Below the pieces are notes generated by a model that worked only from the letters and a program-made list of their open reading frames with translations, ran no database searches and was not told the origin of the DNA. This document shows positions 8,785-16,739 of a stretch of 64,000 nucleotides of DNA, piece after piece. Numbering within the stretch: position 1 is the first letter of the stretch; each line of letters starts with the position of its first letter. The stretch is from Teichococcus rhizosphaerae (GTDB taxonomy: Bacteria; Pseudomonadota; Alphaproteobacteria; Acetobacterales; Acetobacteraceae). The stretch is taken from the NCBI RefSeq assembly GCF_002631185.1, contig NZ_PDNU01000034.1:21913-85912 (forward strand). Reading direction: 5' to 3'. Position numbers and translations under genes: made by a program.

Positions 8785-10500
8785 TTATCCGGCGATGGCG
8801 TAGGCCGGCCGGCGCGGATCCGCCCCGGCCAGCCGCAGCCCCGTCGCCGGGTCGATCATCACCAGCTCCACGCTGCCGGCCAGCCAGGTGGTGTCCGGCC
8901 AGTCCTTCACCTCATGCCCCCGCCCCGCCAAAGCCTCGCGCACGGGCAGCGGGATGCGCGACTCCACCGCCAGCCGGCGCGGGTAGTACTCGTAGGGCGC
9001 GAAGGAGGAGGGGAAGGCATAGGAGGCGATGCGCGGCGCCTCGATCGCCGCCTGCGGCTCCATGCCGAAATGCAGGATGTTGAGCAGCACCTGCAGCATG
9101 GCCTGGATCTGCACGTCGCCGCCCGGCGTGCCGAAGGGCATGACGCCGCCCGCCCGCGTCACGGCCATGGCGGGGTTGGGCGTCAGGCGCGGGCGCCGCC
9201 CCGGCCCGACGCCGCTCGGATGCGCGGGATCGGGGCGGGACTGCGAGCCGCGGCAGGAGGGCACCAGCCCCAGCCCCGGCACCACCGGCGCGTTCCAGGA
9301 GCCGTCGGAGGGCGTGGCGGAGAAGGCGTTGCCCCAGCGGTCCACCACCGCGACATAGGAGGTGTCGGGCTCGATGCCCGGCAGCCCGCCCCGGCCCGCG
9401 GCCTGGGCCCCCGTGCCTGGCCCCAGCAGCGGCGGCGGCATGTCCGGATGCGCCGCCTCCTCGCGGAAGGCGCGGGCGCGGGCGGCGATGTGCGCGTCGG
9501 ACAGCAGGGCGTCCACCGGCACCTCGGCGAAGGCGGGGTCGGCGAAGTGGTATTCGCGATCGGCCATGGCCACCTTCAGCGCCTCGGCCATGCGGTGCAG
9601 GTAGTCGGCGCCGTTATGCGCCAGCCCGTCCAGGCCGAGCTTCTCCAGCAGCAGCAGCGCCTCGAGCAGCGCCGGGCCCTGGCACCACGGGCCGCAGGTG
9701 ATGATCTCGTGCCCGCGCCAGCGGCGGCGCACCACCGGCTCGATGCGCGAGCGGAAGCCCGCCATGTCCTCGCGCGAGAGATAGCCGCCCTCGCGCCGCT
9801 GGAAGGCCACGATCTCGCGGGCGATGTCGCCCTTGTAGAAGGCGTCCCGCGCCGCGGCGAGGCCGGCCATCCGGCCTCCTGCGGCCTCCGCCGCGCGCGC
9901 TTCCTCCGCCATGTGGGAAAGGGTGCGGGCGAGGTCGGCCTGGACGAAGAGCGACCCCACCGCGGGCGGCGCGCCGCCGGGCAGGTAGATGGCGGCGTTC
10001 TGCGGCCAGCGCGCATACTCGTCCCGGTGCGCCGCGATGGTCTGGGCCAGCAGCGGATAGGTCTGGAAGCCCTCGGCGGCGTAGCGGATGGCGAAGGCGG
10101 CGATGTCGGGGAAGGACATCGTGCCGTGCCGCTCCAGCGCGGTGATCCAGGCATCGGGCGCCGCCGGCACCACGGTGCGCAGGATGCCCTCGGGCATCCG
10201 CCCGCCATGCTCGCGCATGAACAGGTCCGGCGGCAGCGCCATCGGCCAGTGGCCGAGCCCGGCGATGCTTTCCACCGTGCCATCCGCCAGCCGGATCAGG
10301 ATCGGGGCGACGCCGGCCACGTTCACCAGGTCCGGCTGCAGCACGCCGAGCGCGATGCCGGCGGCGCAGCCGGCGTCGATGGCGTTGCCGCCCGCCTCCA
10401 GGATGGCGATGCTCGCCGTGGCCGCCAGGTAGTGCCCGGCCGAGACCGCGTGGCGCGTCCCCGCGACGGTGGGGCGGCCGGTTGTCGGGCTCTCGTTCAT
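8785..10500 (-). CDS. Gamma-glutamyltransferase-family (Ntn) hydrolase
   Basis: 571 residues across the GGT fold: HAVSAGHYLAATASIAILEAGGNAIDAG at the N-terminus, and the autoprocessing site in the second half, where the threonine of PDTSYVAVVDRWGNAFSAT aligns with the catalytic threonine of TTHxSVVD. FGTPGGDVQIQAMLQ near the C-terminus is the conserved glycine-rich loop. No signal peptide is visible, unlike the periplasmic Ggt of enterobacteria, which suggests a cytosolic member (YwrD-like). Its start overlaps the stop of the peptide-binding protein (ATGA), suggesting a joint role in using gamma-glutamyl peptides or related amides. Substrate not known. Confidence 0.85.
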   Translation of the reverse strand: MNESPTTGRPTVAGTRHAVSAGHYLAATASIAILEAGGNAIDAGCAAGIALGVLQPDLVNVAGVAPILIRLADGTVESIAGLGHWPMALPPDLFMREHGGRMPEGILRTVVPAAPDAWITALERHGTMSFPDIAAFAIRYAAEGFQTYPLLAQTIAAHRDEYARWPQNAAIYLPGGAPPAVGSLFVQADLARTLSHMAEEARAAEAAGGRMAGLAAARDAFYKGDIAREIVAFQRREGGYLSREDMAGFRSRIEPVVRRRWRGHEIITCGPWCQGPALLEALLLLEKLGLDGLAHNGADYLHRMAEALKVAMADREYHFADPAFAEVPVDALLSDAHIAARARAFREEAAHPDMPPPLLGPGTGAQAAGRGGLPGIEPDTSYVAVVDRWGNAFSATPSDGSWNAPVVPGLGLVPSCRGSQSRPDPAHPSGVGPGRRPRLTPNPAMAVTRAGGVMPFGTPGGDVQIQAMLQVLLNILHFGMEPQAAIEAPRIASYAFPSSFAPYEYYPRRLAVESRIPLPVREALAGRGHEVKDWPDTTWLAGSVELVMIDPATGLRLAGADPRRPAYAIAG

Positions 10501-12107
10501 CGGGCAGGCTCCACGGGGCGGGCATGGGTGGCGACGAGCTGCTCGTCCATGCGCGGGCTGTAGGCGATGCCGCGCCGCGCGGCGGCGATCGTCACCTGGT
10601 TGTAGAGCGGGATGATCGGCAGCGCCTCGATGGCGGCGCGCATCGCCCCGCGCAGCGCCGCCTCGCGGCCGTCATCCATGCGGGTCGTGGCCTCGGCGAT
10701 GCGCGCGTCCAGCGCCGCGTCGCTGAACTGGCCCCGGTTGCCCTGGCCGAAGCCGCGCCCCGGGTCGCGGCTGTGCACGGCGGTGGAGAGGATGTAGCCG
10801 GCATCGCGCGAGGAGGAGAGGGACAGGCCGAACAGCATCAGCGGCAGGTCGTTCCGCCCCACGGCGGTGCGGGGGAAGAACACCGTGCCCGGCTGCGTCT
10901 CCACCTTGGCCTGGAAGCCGGCGCGGGTCAGCATCTGCCCCACTGCCTGGCAGACGCGGGCGTCGTTGGTGTAGCGGTTGTTGGAGCAGCCCAGCGTCAG
11001 GCCGAAGCCCTGCGGGAAGCCCGCCTCGGCCAGCAGGCGGCGCGCCGCCTCCGGGTCGGCCTTCGGCGTGGGCAGCGTGGCGTCCCAGGCGCCGAAGCCT
11101 TCCGGCACCATCTGCAGGGTGGGGATGGCCTGCCCGTCCAGCCCGCGCGCCGCCAGCGCCTCGCGGTCGATGGCCAGGGAAAGGGCCTGGCGCACCCGCG
11201 GGTCGGCCAGCGGGTTGGCGGGGAGGGGAGCGCCATCCGGCCCCGCCAGCAGCGGCAGCGCGGCGGCGCCGAGATGCGGGATCAGGTACATGATGCGGTC
11301 GGAGTTGCGCTTGAACACGCTGACCCGGGCGTCGCGCTCCAGCCGGGCCACATCCGCGGGCGGCACCTGCTCGATCAGGTCCACGTCGCCGGACAGCAGG
11401 GCGGCGAGCCGCGCGGCATCGTTGCCCATCACCTTGACCTCGACGCGGGCGAAGGCGGCGGGCTCGCCCCAATAGGTCTCGTGGCGCGACAGGCTCATCC
11501 CCTCGGCGCCGCGGAACCGCTCCAGCCGGAAGGGACCGGTGCCGATGGCGGCGCGCCCGCTGGTGAACTCGGCGGTGGAGGCACCCCAGGGCTCCGTGCC
11601 GCCCGCCGCCCTGGCCGAGACGATGAAGACGTTGGTGAGCTGGCCCGGCAGGGTGGGGTTGGGCTGGTCCGTGTGCAGGCGGATGGTGTGCGGGTCCACC
11701 ACCTCGATGCGGCTGATGGTGCGCAGGTTGGAGGTGTAGGGGCCGGGATTGTTCGGCAGGGCCGGGATGCGCGCCAGGGAGAAGGCCACGTCCTCGGCGG
11801 TGAAGGGGCTGCCATCCTGGAAGGTGACGCCGCGCCGGAGGGACAGCTCCCAGCTCCGCGCGTCGAGCGCCCGCCAGGACTCCGCGAGGCCGGGGGTGAA
11901 GCGGCTTTCCGTGTCCCGCCCGACGAGGGAGTCGTAGATGTGCCGCGCCGCCGCCATGTTGGGGCCGAGGAACAGGAAATGGGGGTCCACGCCGAAGCTG
12001 GCCTCCACCCCCATGGTCAGGGTGCCGCCGCCGGGCTGCGCCCGGGCGGGGGCGGCGCCCGCCAGCAGCGCGATCAGGGCTGCGGCAAGGATGCGGCTGC
12101 GGCGCAT
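10497..12107 (-). CDS. ABC transporter peptide-binding protein (SBP family 5)
   Basis: 536 residues with a signal peptide (MRRSRILAAALIALLAGAAPARA-Q). Typical DppA/OppA/GsiB features: GVDPHFLFLGP, the PGLAESWRALDARSWELSLRRGVTFQDGSPFTAEDVAFSL signature, AIGTGPFRLERF, and DPRVRQALSLAIDREAL. It would bind a peptide, glutathione-like compound or similar solute in the periplasm. No permease or ATPase genes accompany it, so it must share a transporter encoded elsewhere. Translationally coupled to the downstream gamma-glutamyltransferase homologue. Confidence 0.9.
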   Translation of the reverse strand: MRRSRILAAALIALLAGAAPARAQPGGGTLTMGVEASFGVDPHFLFLGPNMAAARHIYDSLVGRDTESRFTPGLAESWRALDARSWELSLRRGVTFQDGSPFTAEDVAFSLARIPALPNNPGPYTSNLRTISRIEVVDPHTIRLHTDQPNPTLPGQLTNVFIVSARAAGGTEPWGASTAEFTSGRAAIGTGPFRLERFRGAEGMSLSRHETYWGEPAAFARVEVKVMGNDAARLAALLSGDVDLIEQVPPADVARLERDARVSVFKRNSDRIMYLIPHLGAAALPLLAGPDGAPLPANPLADPRVRQALSLAIDREALAARGLDGQAIPTLQMVPEGFGAWDATLPTPKADPEAARRLLAEAGFPQGFGLTLGCSNNRYTNDARVCQAVGQMLTRAGFQAKVETQPGTVFFPRTAVGRNDLPLMLFGLSLSSSRDAGYILSTAVHSRDPGRGFGQGNRGQFSDAALDARIAEATTRMDDGREAALRGAMRAAIEALPIIPLYNQVTIAAARRGIAYSPRMDEQLVATHARPVEPAR

Positions 12108-12209
12108 GGCGCGTCTCTCCCGGTCGTGTCGGCCGGGGAAGGGTCCGGCGCCCGGCCTAAGCTGTCAACGCGCCGGAGCGTCACACTGGTGAATGCGGGA
12201 AGGCGGCCC

Positions 12210-12821
12210 TCAATGCCAGGCGCGCAGGATCTCGTCGGCCGAGGCCGTCTCGATCTGCTGGCCGAAGCGCTCGTTGTAGAGGGTGAGCAGGGCGTCATGC
12301 GTCTTGTCGGTGCCGGAGCAGATGGCGTCGGTCGCGACGACGACGCGGTAGCCGCGATCGACCGCGCCCAGCACGGCGGCCAGCACGCAGACATCCGTCT
12401 CCGCCCCGCTGATCACCAGCGTGTCAATGCCGCGCGAATAGAGATGGTCGTCCAGCGCCGGGTGCAGCCAGGGGGAATAGACCATCTTGTCGATGACGGT
12501 GGCCGGCGGCGCGAAGCGCTGCAGCGGCTCCAGCAGGTCGAGCATGCCGGCGGGCAGCATGTCCTGCGTCACCGAGGACCAGCGCTCGTAGTATTCGCGC
12601 CACATGCCGGGCGCGTCCTGCGGGCGCTGGGCGGGGATGAAGCGGGTGAAGACGGTGCGGTCGGGATAGGCGCCGGCGAGCTCCACCACCCGGGGCAGCA
12701 CGCGCTGCATCCAGGGCGTCTCCCATTCCGAGCCGGGGCCGAACAGGTTCTGCATGTCCACGCAGAGGTGCGCGCAGCGCGCCGTCAGGGGGCCGCGCTG
12801 CAACCCGTTCTTCCATGCCAT
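12210..12821 (-). CDS. Isochorismatase-fold cysteine hydrolase
   Basis: 203 residues. The catalytic triad of the family is visible: D22 (CVDMQNLF), K112 (VIDKMVYSP) and C145 (TDVCVLAAV), with the cis-peptide before the cysteine nucleophile. The DxHxxxxxH metal site of nicotinamidase PncA is absent, so despite lying 81 bases after nadE it is not an obvious nicotinamidase; N-carbamoyl or maleamate-type amide hydrolysis is as likely. Same strand as nadE and the binding protein below. Confidence 0.85.
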   Translation of the reverse strand: MAWKNGLQRGPLTARCAHLCVDMQNLFGPGSEWETPWMQRVLPRVVELAGAYPDRTVFTRFIPAQRPQDAPGMWREYYERWSSVTQDMLPAGMLDLLEPLQRFAPPATVIDKMVYSPWLHPALDDHLYSRGIDTLVISGAETDVCVLAAVLGAVDRGYRVVVATDAICSGTDKTHDALLTLYNERFGQQIETASADEILRAWH

Positions 12822-12902
12822 GTGGTCTTCTCCAGCTTTCGTGGCCGTGCTGCTCAGGTAAGCGGCGGGAAGGCCGCGGGTTCCCGGCCCACCGCGCGCG
12901 GC

Positions 12903-14939
12903 TTAGCCTTCCGGCACGTTGCGGCGCAATTCCTCCAGCCAGGCATTGGCATTGCCGTCGGAGGGCGCGCGCCAGTCGCCGCGTGGCGAGAGCGAGCCGC
13001 CGGCCGACACCTTGGGCCCGTTCGGCATGGCGCTGCGCTTGAACTGGGCGAAGCCGAAGAAGCGGCCGAGGAACACCTCCAGCCAGCGGCGGATGGTGGG
13101 CAGGTCGTAGGCGCCGCGCTTCTCGGCCGGGAAGCCCGGCGGCCAGTTGCCGCGCGCGGCATCCCCCCAGGCCATCAGCGCCAGGAAGGCGATCTTGGAG
13201 GGGCGGAAGCCGTAGCGCAGCGTGTAGAAGAGGTGGAAGTCCTGCAGCGCGTAGGGGCCGATCTTGGCCTCGGTGCTCTGCAATTGCTGGTCCTCGCCCG
13301 CCGGCACCAGCTCGGGCGAGATCTCGGTGTCCAGCACCGATTGCAGCGTCTCGCCCACCGCCGCGTCGAACTGCCCGGAGCCGATGACCCAGCGGATGAG
13401 GTGCTGGATCAGCGTCTTCGGCACGCCGGCATTGACGTTGTAGTGCGACATCTGGTCGCCGACGCCATAGGTGCACCAGCCCAGCGCCAGCTCGGACAGG
13501 TCGCCCGTGCCGAGCACCATGCCGCCATGGAAGTTGGCGGCGCGGAACAGGTAGTCGGTGCGCAGCCCCGCCTGGACGTTCTCGAAGGTCACGTCATAGA
13601 CCGGCTCGCCGCGGCCGAAGGGATGGCCGAGATCGGTCAGCATCTGCTTCGCCGCCGGGCGGATGTCCAGCTCATGCGCCGTGACGCCGAGCGCCGCCAT
13701 CAGCGCGTGCGCGTTGGTCTTGGTGCCGGCCGAGGTGCCGAAGCCGGGCAGGGTGTAGGCGACGATGTCGGTGCGCGGCTTGCCCATCCGGTCCATCGCC
13801 TTGGCGGCGACGATCAGCGCCTGGGTGGAATCGAGCCCACCCGAGACGCCGATGATGATCCGGCCGCCGCGCGTGGCGGAAAGCCGCTGCACCAGGCCGG
13901 AAACCTGGATGTTGTAGGCCTCGTAGCAATCCTGGCTCAGCCGCGCCGGGTCGGCCGGCACGAAGGGGAAGCGCTCCAGCGCGCGGTGGAAGCCGATGTC
14001 GCCTTCCGGCGGGTCCAGGCGGAAGGATTGCGTGCGGAAGGCGGGGGCGTGGCGGCGCCGGTTGTCGTCGAAGGTGCCCTGCCGCGCCCGCTCCTGCCGC
14101 AGCATGTCGAGGTCGATGTCGGCCAGCACGATCTGGTCGGCATCCGGGAAGCGGTCGCTCTCGCGCAGGATGGTGCCGTTCTCGAAGATCGAGACCTGCC
14201 CGTCCCAGGCGAGGTCGGTGGTGGACTCTCCCACCCCCGCGGCCGCGTAGAGATAGGCGCCTATGCAGCGCGCCGATTGCGACTGGCAGAGCAGCCGCCG
14301 CGTTTCCGCCTTGCCCACGGTGATGTTGCTGGCCGAGAGGTTGGCCAGCACCAGCGCGCCGGCCAGGGCGCCCTGCGCGCTGGGGGGGATGGGCACCCAG
14401 AGATCCTCGCACACCTCGGCATGGATGACGAGGCCGGGCACGTCCTCGGCGGCGAAGAGCAGGTCGGGGCCGAAGGGGGCCTCCTGCCCGGCCAGGCGGA
14501 TGGTGCCGCCCTCGGTGCCATGGCCGGAGGCGAACCAGCGCCGCTCGTAGAACTCGCGGTAGTTGGGCAGATGCTGCTTCGGCACCACGCCGAGCAGCCG
14601 GCCGCGCTGGATGGCCACCGCCGTGTTGTAGACCCGCCCCTCATGGCGCAGCGGCGCCCCCACCAGCAGCACCGGCCGCAGCGCGGCGCTCGCCTCCAGC
14701 AGCGTGCCGATGGCCTCCTCCACCGCGTCCAGCAGCGTGTCCTGCAGCAGCAGGTCGTCGATCGCGTAGCCGGAAAGGCCCAGCTCCGGGAACACGGCGA
14801 GCGCCGCGCCCGCCCCGTCGCAGCGCTGCGCCGCCTCCAGGATGGCGCGTGCATTGGCGGCCGGGTCGGCCAGGGTGCAACGGGTGGTGCAGGCGGCCAC
14901 CCGGGCGAAGCCGTGGCGGTAGATCGACAGGAAGCTCAT
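12903..14939 (-). CDS. nadE: Glutamine-hydrolysing NAD+ synthase
   Basis: Makes NAD+ from deamido-NAD+, ATP and glutamine. 678 residues in two domains: an N-terminal nitrilase-type glutaminase ([14 protein letters not shown] with the Glu region, CEDLWVP with the nucleophilic cysteine) and a C-terminal ATP-pyrophosphatase with the P-loop [14 protein letters not shown], followed by [14 protein letters not shown] and [11 protein letters not shown]. Length matches the glutamine-dependent form (about 650-680). Start ATG 14939. Confidence 0.95.
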   Translation of the reverse strand: MSFLSIYRHGFARVAACTTRCTLADPAANARAILEAAQRCDGAGAALAVFPELGLSGYAIDDLLLQDTLLDAVEEAIGTLLEASAALRPVLLVGAPLRHEGRVYNTAVAIQRGRLLGVVPKQHLPNYREFYERRWFASGHGTEGGTIRLAGQEAPFGPDLLFAAEDVPGLVIHAEVCEDLWVPIPPSAQGALAGALVLANLSASNITVGKAETRRLLCQSQSARCIGAYLYAAAGVGESTTDLAWDGQVSIFENGTILRESDRFPDADQIVLADIDLDMLRQERARQGTFDDNRRRHAPAFRTQSFRLDPPEGDIGFHRALERFPFVPADPARLSQDCYEAYNIQVSGLVQRLSATRGGRIIIGVSGGLDSTQALIVAAKAMDRMGKPRTDIVAYTLPGFGTSAGTKTNAHALMAALGVTAHELDIRPAAKQMLTDLGHPFGRGEPVYDVTFENVQAGLRTDYLFRAANFHGGMVLGTGDLSELALGWCTYGVGDQMSHYNVNAGVPKTLIQHLIRWVIGSGQFDAAVGETLQSVLDTEISPELVPAGEDQQLQSTEAKIGPYALQDFHLFYTLRYGFRPSKIAFLALMAWGDAARGNWPPGFPAEKRGAYDLPTIRRWLEVFLGRFFGFAQFKRSAMPNGPKVSAGGSLSPRGDWRAPSDGNANAWLEELRRNVPEG

Positions 14940-15133
14940 GCCGCACAGCCTGCCCCCGGCGGGCGCGCGCGTCCAGCGGATGCGCGATCAGCAATGGGTC
15001 AGAGGCGACCCGGTCAGGCGGCCGGCAGCATCGGCCGGCGCGACCAGGACGGCGGCCCCGAAGGATGAACAGGCATCCACAAAAAGTAAAATACCCGCGC
15101 CATGCGGGAAAAATCATCGCGCCGAAGCCGGAT

Positions 15134-15163
15134 TTGAGATTAGGCTCGAACGCGGAATAAGAT
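15134..15163 (+). promoter_or_regulatory. Candidate promoter for the sulfur-carrier operon
   Basis: TTGAGA (15134-15139) and TAAGAT (15158-15163) with 18 bases between, 29 bases before the carrier start. It lies in an AT-richer 252-base gap between nadE and this gene. Prediction from spacing and sequence only. Confidence 0.4.
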
Positions 15164-15191
15164 TGGTCTTCGCAACCGCAGGTGGATCTCC

Positions 15192-15461
15192 ATGCCGGTC
15201 ATCCAGGTTCCTTCCGCGCTGCGCCGCTACACCGGGCAGCAGGCACGCATTCCCGTGGCAGGGGCCACGGTGGCCGACGCGCTGGACAATCTGGTCGAGG
15301 CCGCGCCCGAGATGCGCAACCACCTCTTCGCCGCCGGCGCGCTGCGGCCCTTCGTTCTGGTCAGCCGGAACGGGCAGGACATCCGCCTGCTGCAGGGGTT
15401 GGGAACGCCTGTCGCGGGAGATGACGAGATCCGCATCCTTGCCAGCATCGCCGGCGGCTGA
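15192..15461 (+). CDS. Ubiquitin-like sulfur carrier, CysO/MoaD type
   Basis: 89 residues ending in the diglycine SIAGG that these carriers need for adenylation and thiocarboxylation. The N-terminal VPSALRRYTGQQ, central FVLVSRNGQDIRLLQGLGTPV and DDEIRILASIAGG resemble mycobacterial CysO more than molybdopterin-synthase MoaD. CysO brings sulfide to O-phosphoserine sulfhydrylase in cysteine synthesis; that role is inferred. The activating enzyme starts four bases after its stop, so the two are one unit. Confidence 0.88.
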   Translation: MPVIQVPSALRRYTGQQARIPVAGATVADALDNLVEAAPEMRNHLFAAGALRPFVLVSRNGQDIRLLQGLGTPVAGDDEIRILASIAGG

Positions 15462-15465
15462 GCCA

Positions 15466-16665
15466 GTGCGCGCCCTGCAGGACTGCCCGCCGCTGAGCCA
15501 GGAGGAGGCGCGCCGCTTCGGCCGCCACCTCATCCTGCCGGAATTCGGCAGCGAAGGTCAGCGCCGCCTGAAGGCAGGCAGCGTCCTGCTGGTCGGCGTG
15601 GGCGGCCTCGGCAGCCCCGCCGCGCTCTACCTGGCGGCCGCGGGGGTGGGCCGCATCGGCCTTGTCGACGCCGACCGTGTCGAGGAAACCAACCTCCAGC
15701 GGCAGGTCGCGCATGGCCGGGCATCGCTCGGCCGGCCGAAAACCGAGAGCGCCGCCGCGCGGATGCGCGACCTCAACCCCGGGGTGTCGATCGAGCGGCA
15801 CGACACCTTCCTCACCGCCGAGAACGCGCTGGACCTGATCGGCCGCTACGACGTGGTGATCGACGGCACCGACAACTTCCCGACGCGCTACCTGGTGAAC
15901 GATGCCTGCGTGCGCCTCGGCAAGCCGAACGTGTTCGGCGGCGTGCTGCGCTTCGACGGGCAGCTCAGCGTCTTCGACGCGCGCCACGGCCCCTGCTACC
16001 GCTGCCTGTTCCCCTCCCCCCCGCCCGTGGAACTGGCGCCGAACTGCGCCGAGGCGGGGGTGCTGGGCGTGCTGCCCGGCGTGATCGGCGCGTTGCAGGC
16101 CACCGAGGCGATCAAGCTGCTCACCGGCCTCGGCGCGCCGCTGATCGGCAGCATGCTGGTGTATGACGGGCTGGACCTTTCCTTCGACCGCGTGGCCATC
16201 GCCAAGGATCCCGCCTGCCCCTGCTGCAGCCGCCCCCCCGGGGAGATCGTGCTGAAGGCCGAGGCGATGGCCTGCGCGGCGCCCGCGCCCGGCCGCCGCA
16301 TAGCGCCAGCCGATCTGCGGGCGCGGCTCGCCGGGGGTGACGCCCCGCTGCTGCTGGACGTCCGCAACCCGCCGGAATGGGCCGGCGGCATCATTCCCGG
16401 CGCTGCGCTGCTGCCCCGGGCGGAGATCGAAGCGGCGCTGGCGGAACTGCCGGACGGCGCCGCGCCGCTGCCCGGCCATCCGCTGGCCGGCATCCCGCGC
16501 GACCGGGAGGTGGTGGTGTACTGCCAGGGCGGCCTGCGCAGCGCGGCCGTCATCCGCGCCCTGGCGGCGGCGGGCCATCCCGCCTCGCGGCTGCTCGACC
16601 TGGAGGGCGGCTTCTCCGCCTGGGACGGACCGGTGGCCAGACCCGTGCCGGAAGCCGCCGGATAG
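15466..16665 (+). CDS. MoeZ/MOCS3-like E1 adenylyltransferase with rhodanese domain
   Basis: 399 residues from a GTG start at 15466; no ATG occurs between the carrier stop and the conserved LSQEEARRFGRHLILPEFG. Residues 15-250 are a ThiF/MoeB domain: GVGGLGSPAA (44-53), DGTDNFPTRY, zinc cysteines C177/C180 and C251/C254, and C194 in NCAEAGVLGVLPG. Residues 280-395 are a rhodanese domain with C353 in VVYCQGGLRSAAV, the persulfide carrier. It adenylates a carrier's C-terminal glycine and transfers sulfur to it. A stretch near residue 330 (LPDGAAPLPGHPLAGIP) is an insertion in the rhodanese part. Confidence 0.92.
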   Translation: MRALQDCPPLSQEEARRFGRHLILPEFGSEGQRRLKAGSVLLVGVGGLGSPAALYLAAAGVGRIGLVDADRVEETNLQRQVAHGRASLGRPKTESAAARMRDLNPGVSIERHDTFLTAENALDLIGRYDVVIDGTDNFPTRYLVNDACVRLGKPNVFGGVLRFDGQLSVFDARHGPCYRCLFPSPPPVELAPNCAEAGVLGVLPGVIGALQATEAIKLLTGLGAPLIGSMLVYDGLDLSFDRVAIAKDPACPCCSRPPGEIVLKAEAMACAAPAPGRRIAPADLRARLAGGDAPLLLDVRNPPEWAGGIIPGAALLPRAEIEAALAELPDGAAPLPGHPLAGIPRDREVVVYCQGGLRSAAVIRALAAAGHPASRLLDLEGGFSAWDGPVARPVPEAAG

Positions 16666-16739
16666 GTGCTCCCCCGGCCTCCCGCGCGGCGCCGCCCCGC
16701 CTTGCCCGTCTATGCCATTCCATTCCGTGGTTCCCTGCC

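Noticed and set aside
10482..15068. Very long open frame on the plus strand opposite nadE, the isochorismatase and the binding protein
   Set aside because: It is an antisense product of high GC codon bias: repeats of G/R/A/H/Q without domain structure, and it lies over four well-supported minus-strand genes.
16712..16739. ATG 16712 as the SDR start
   Set aside because: It is 28 bases from the accepted start and out of frame.
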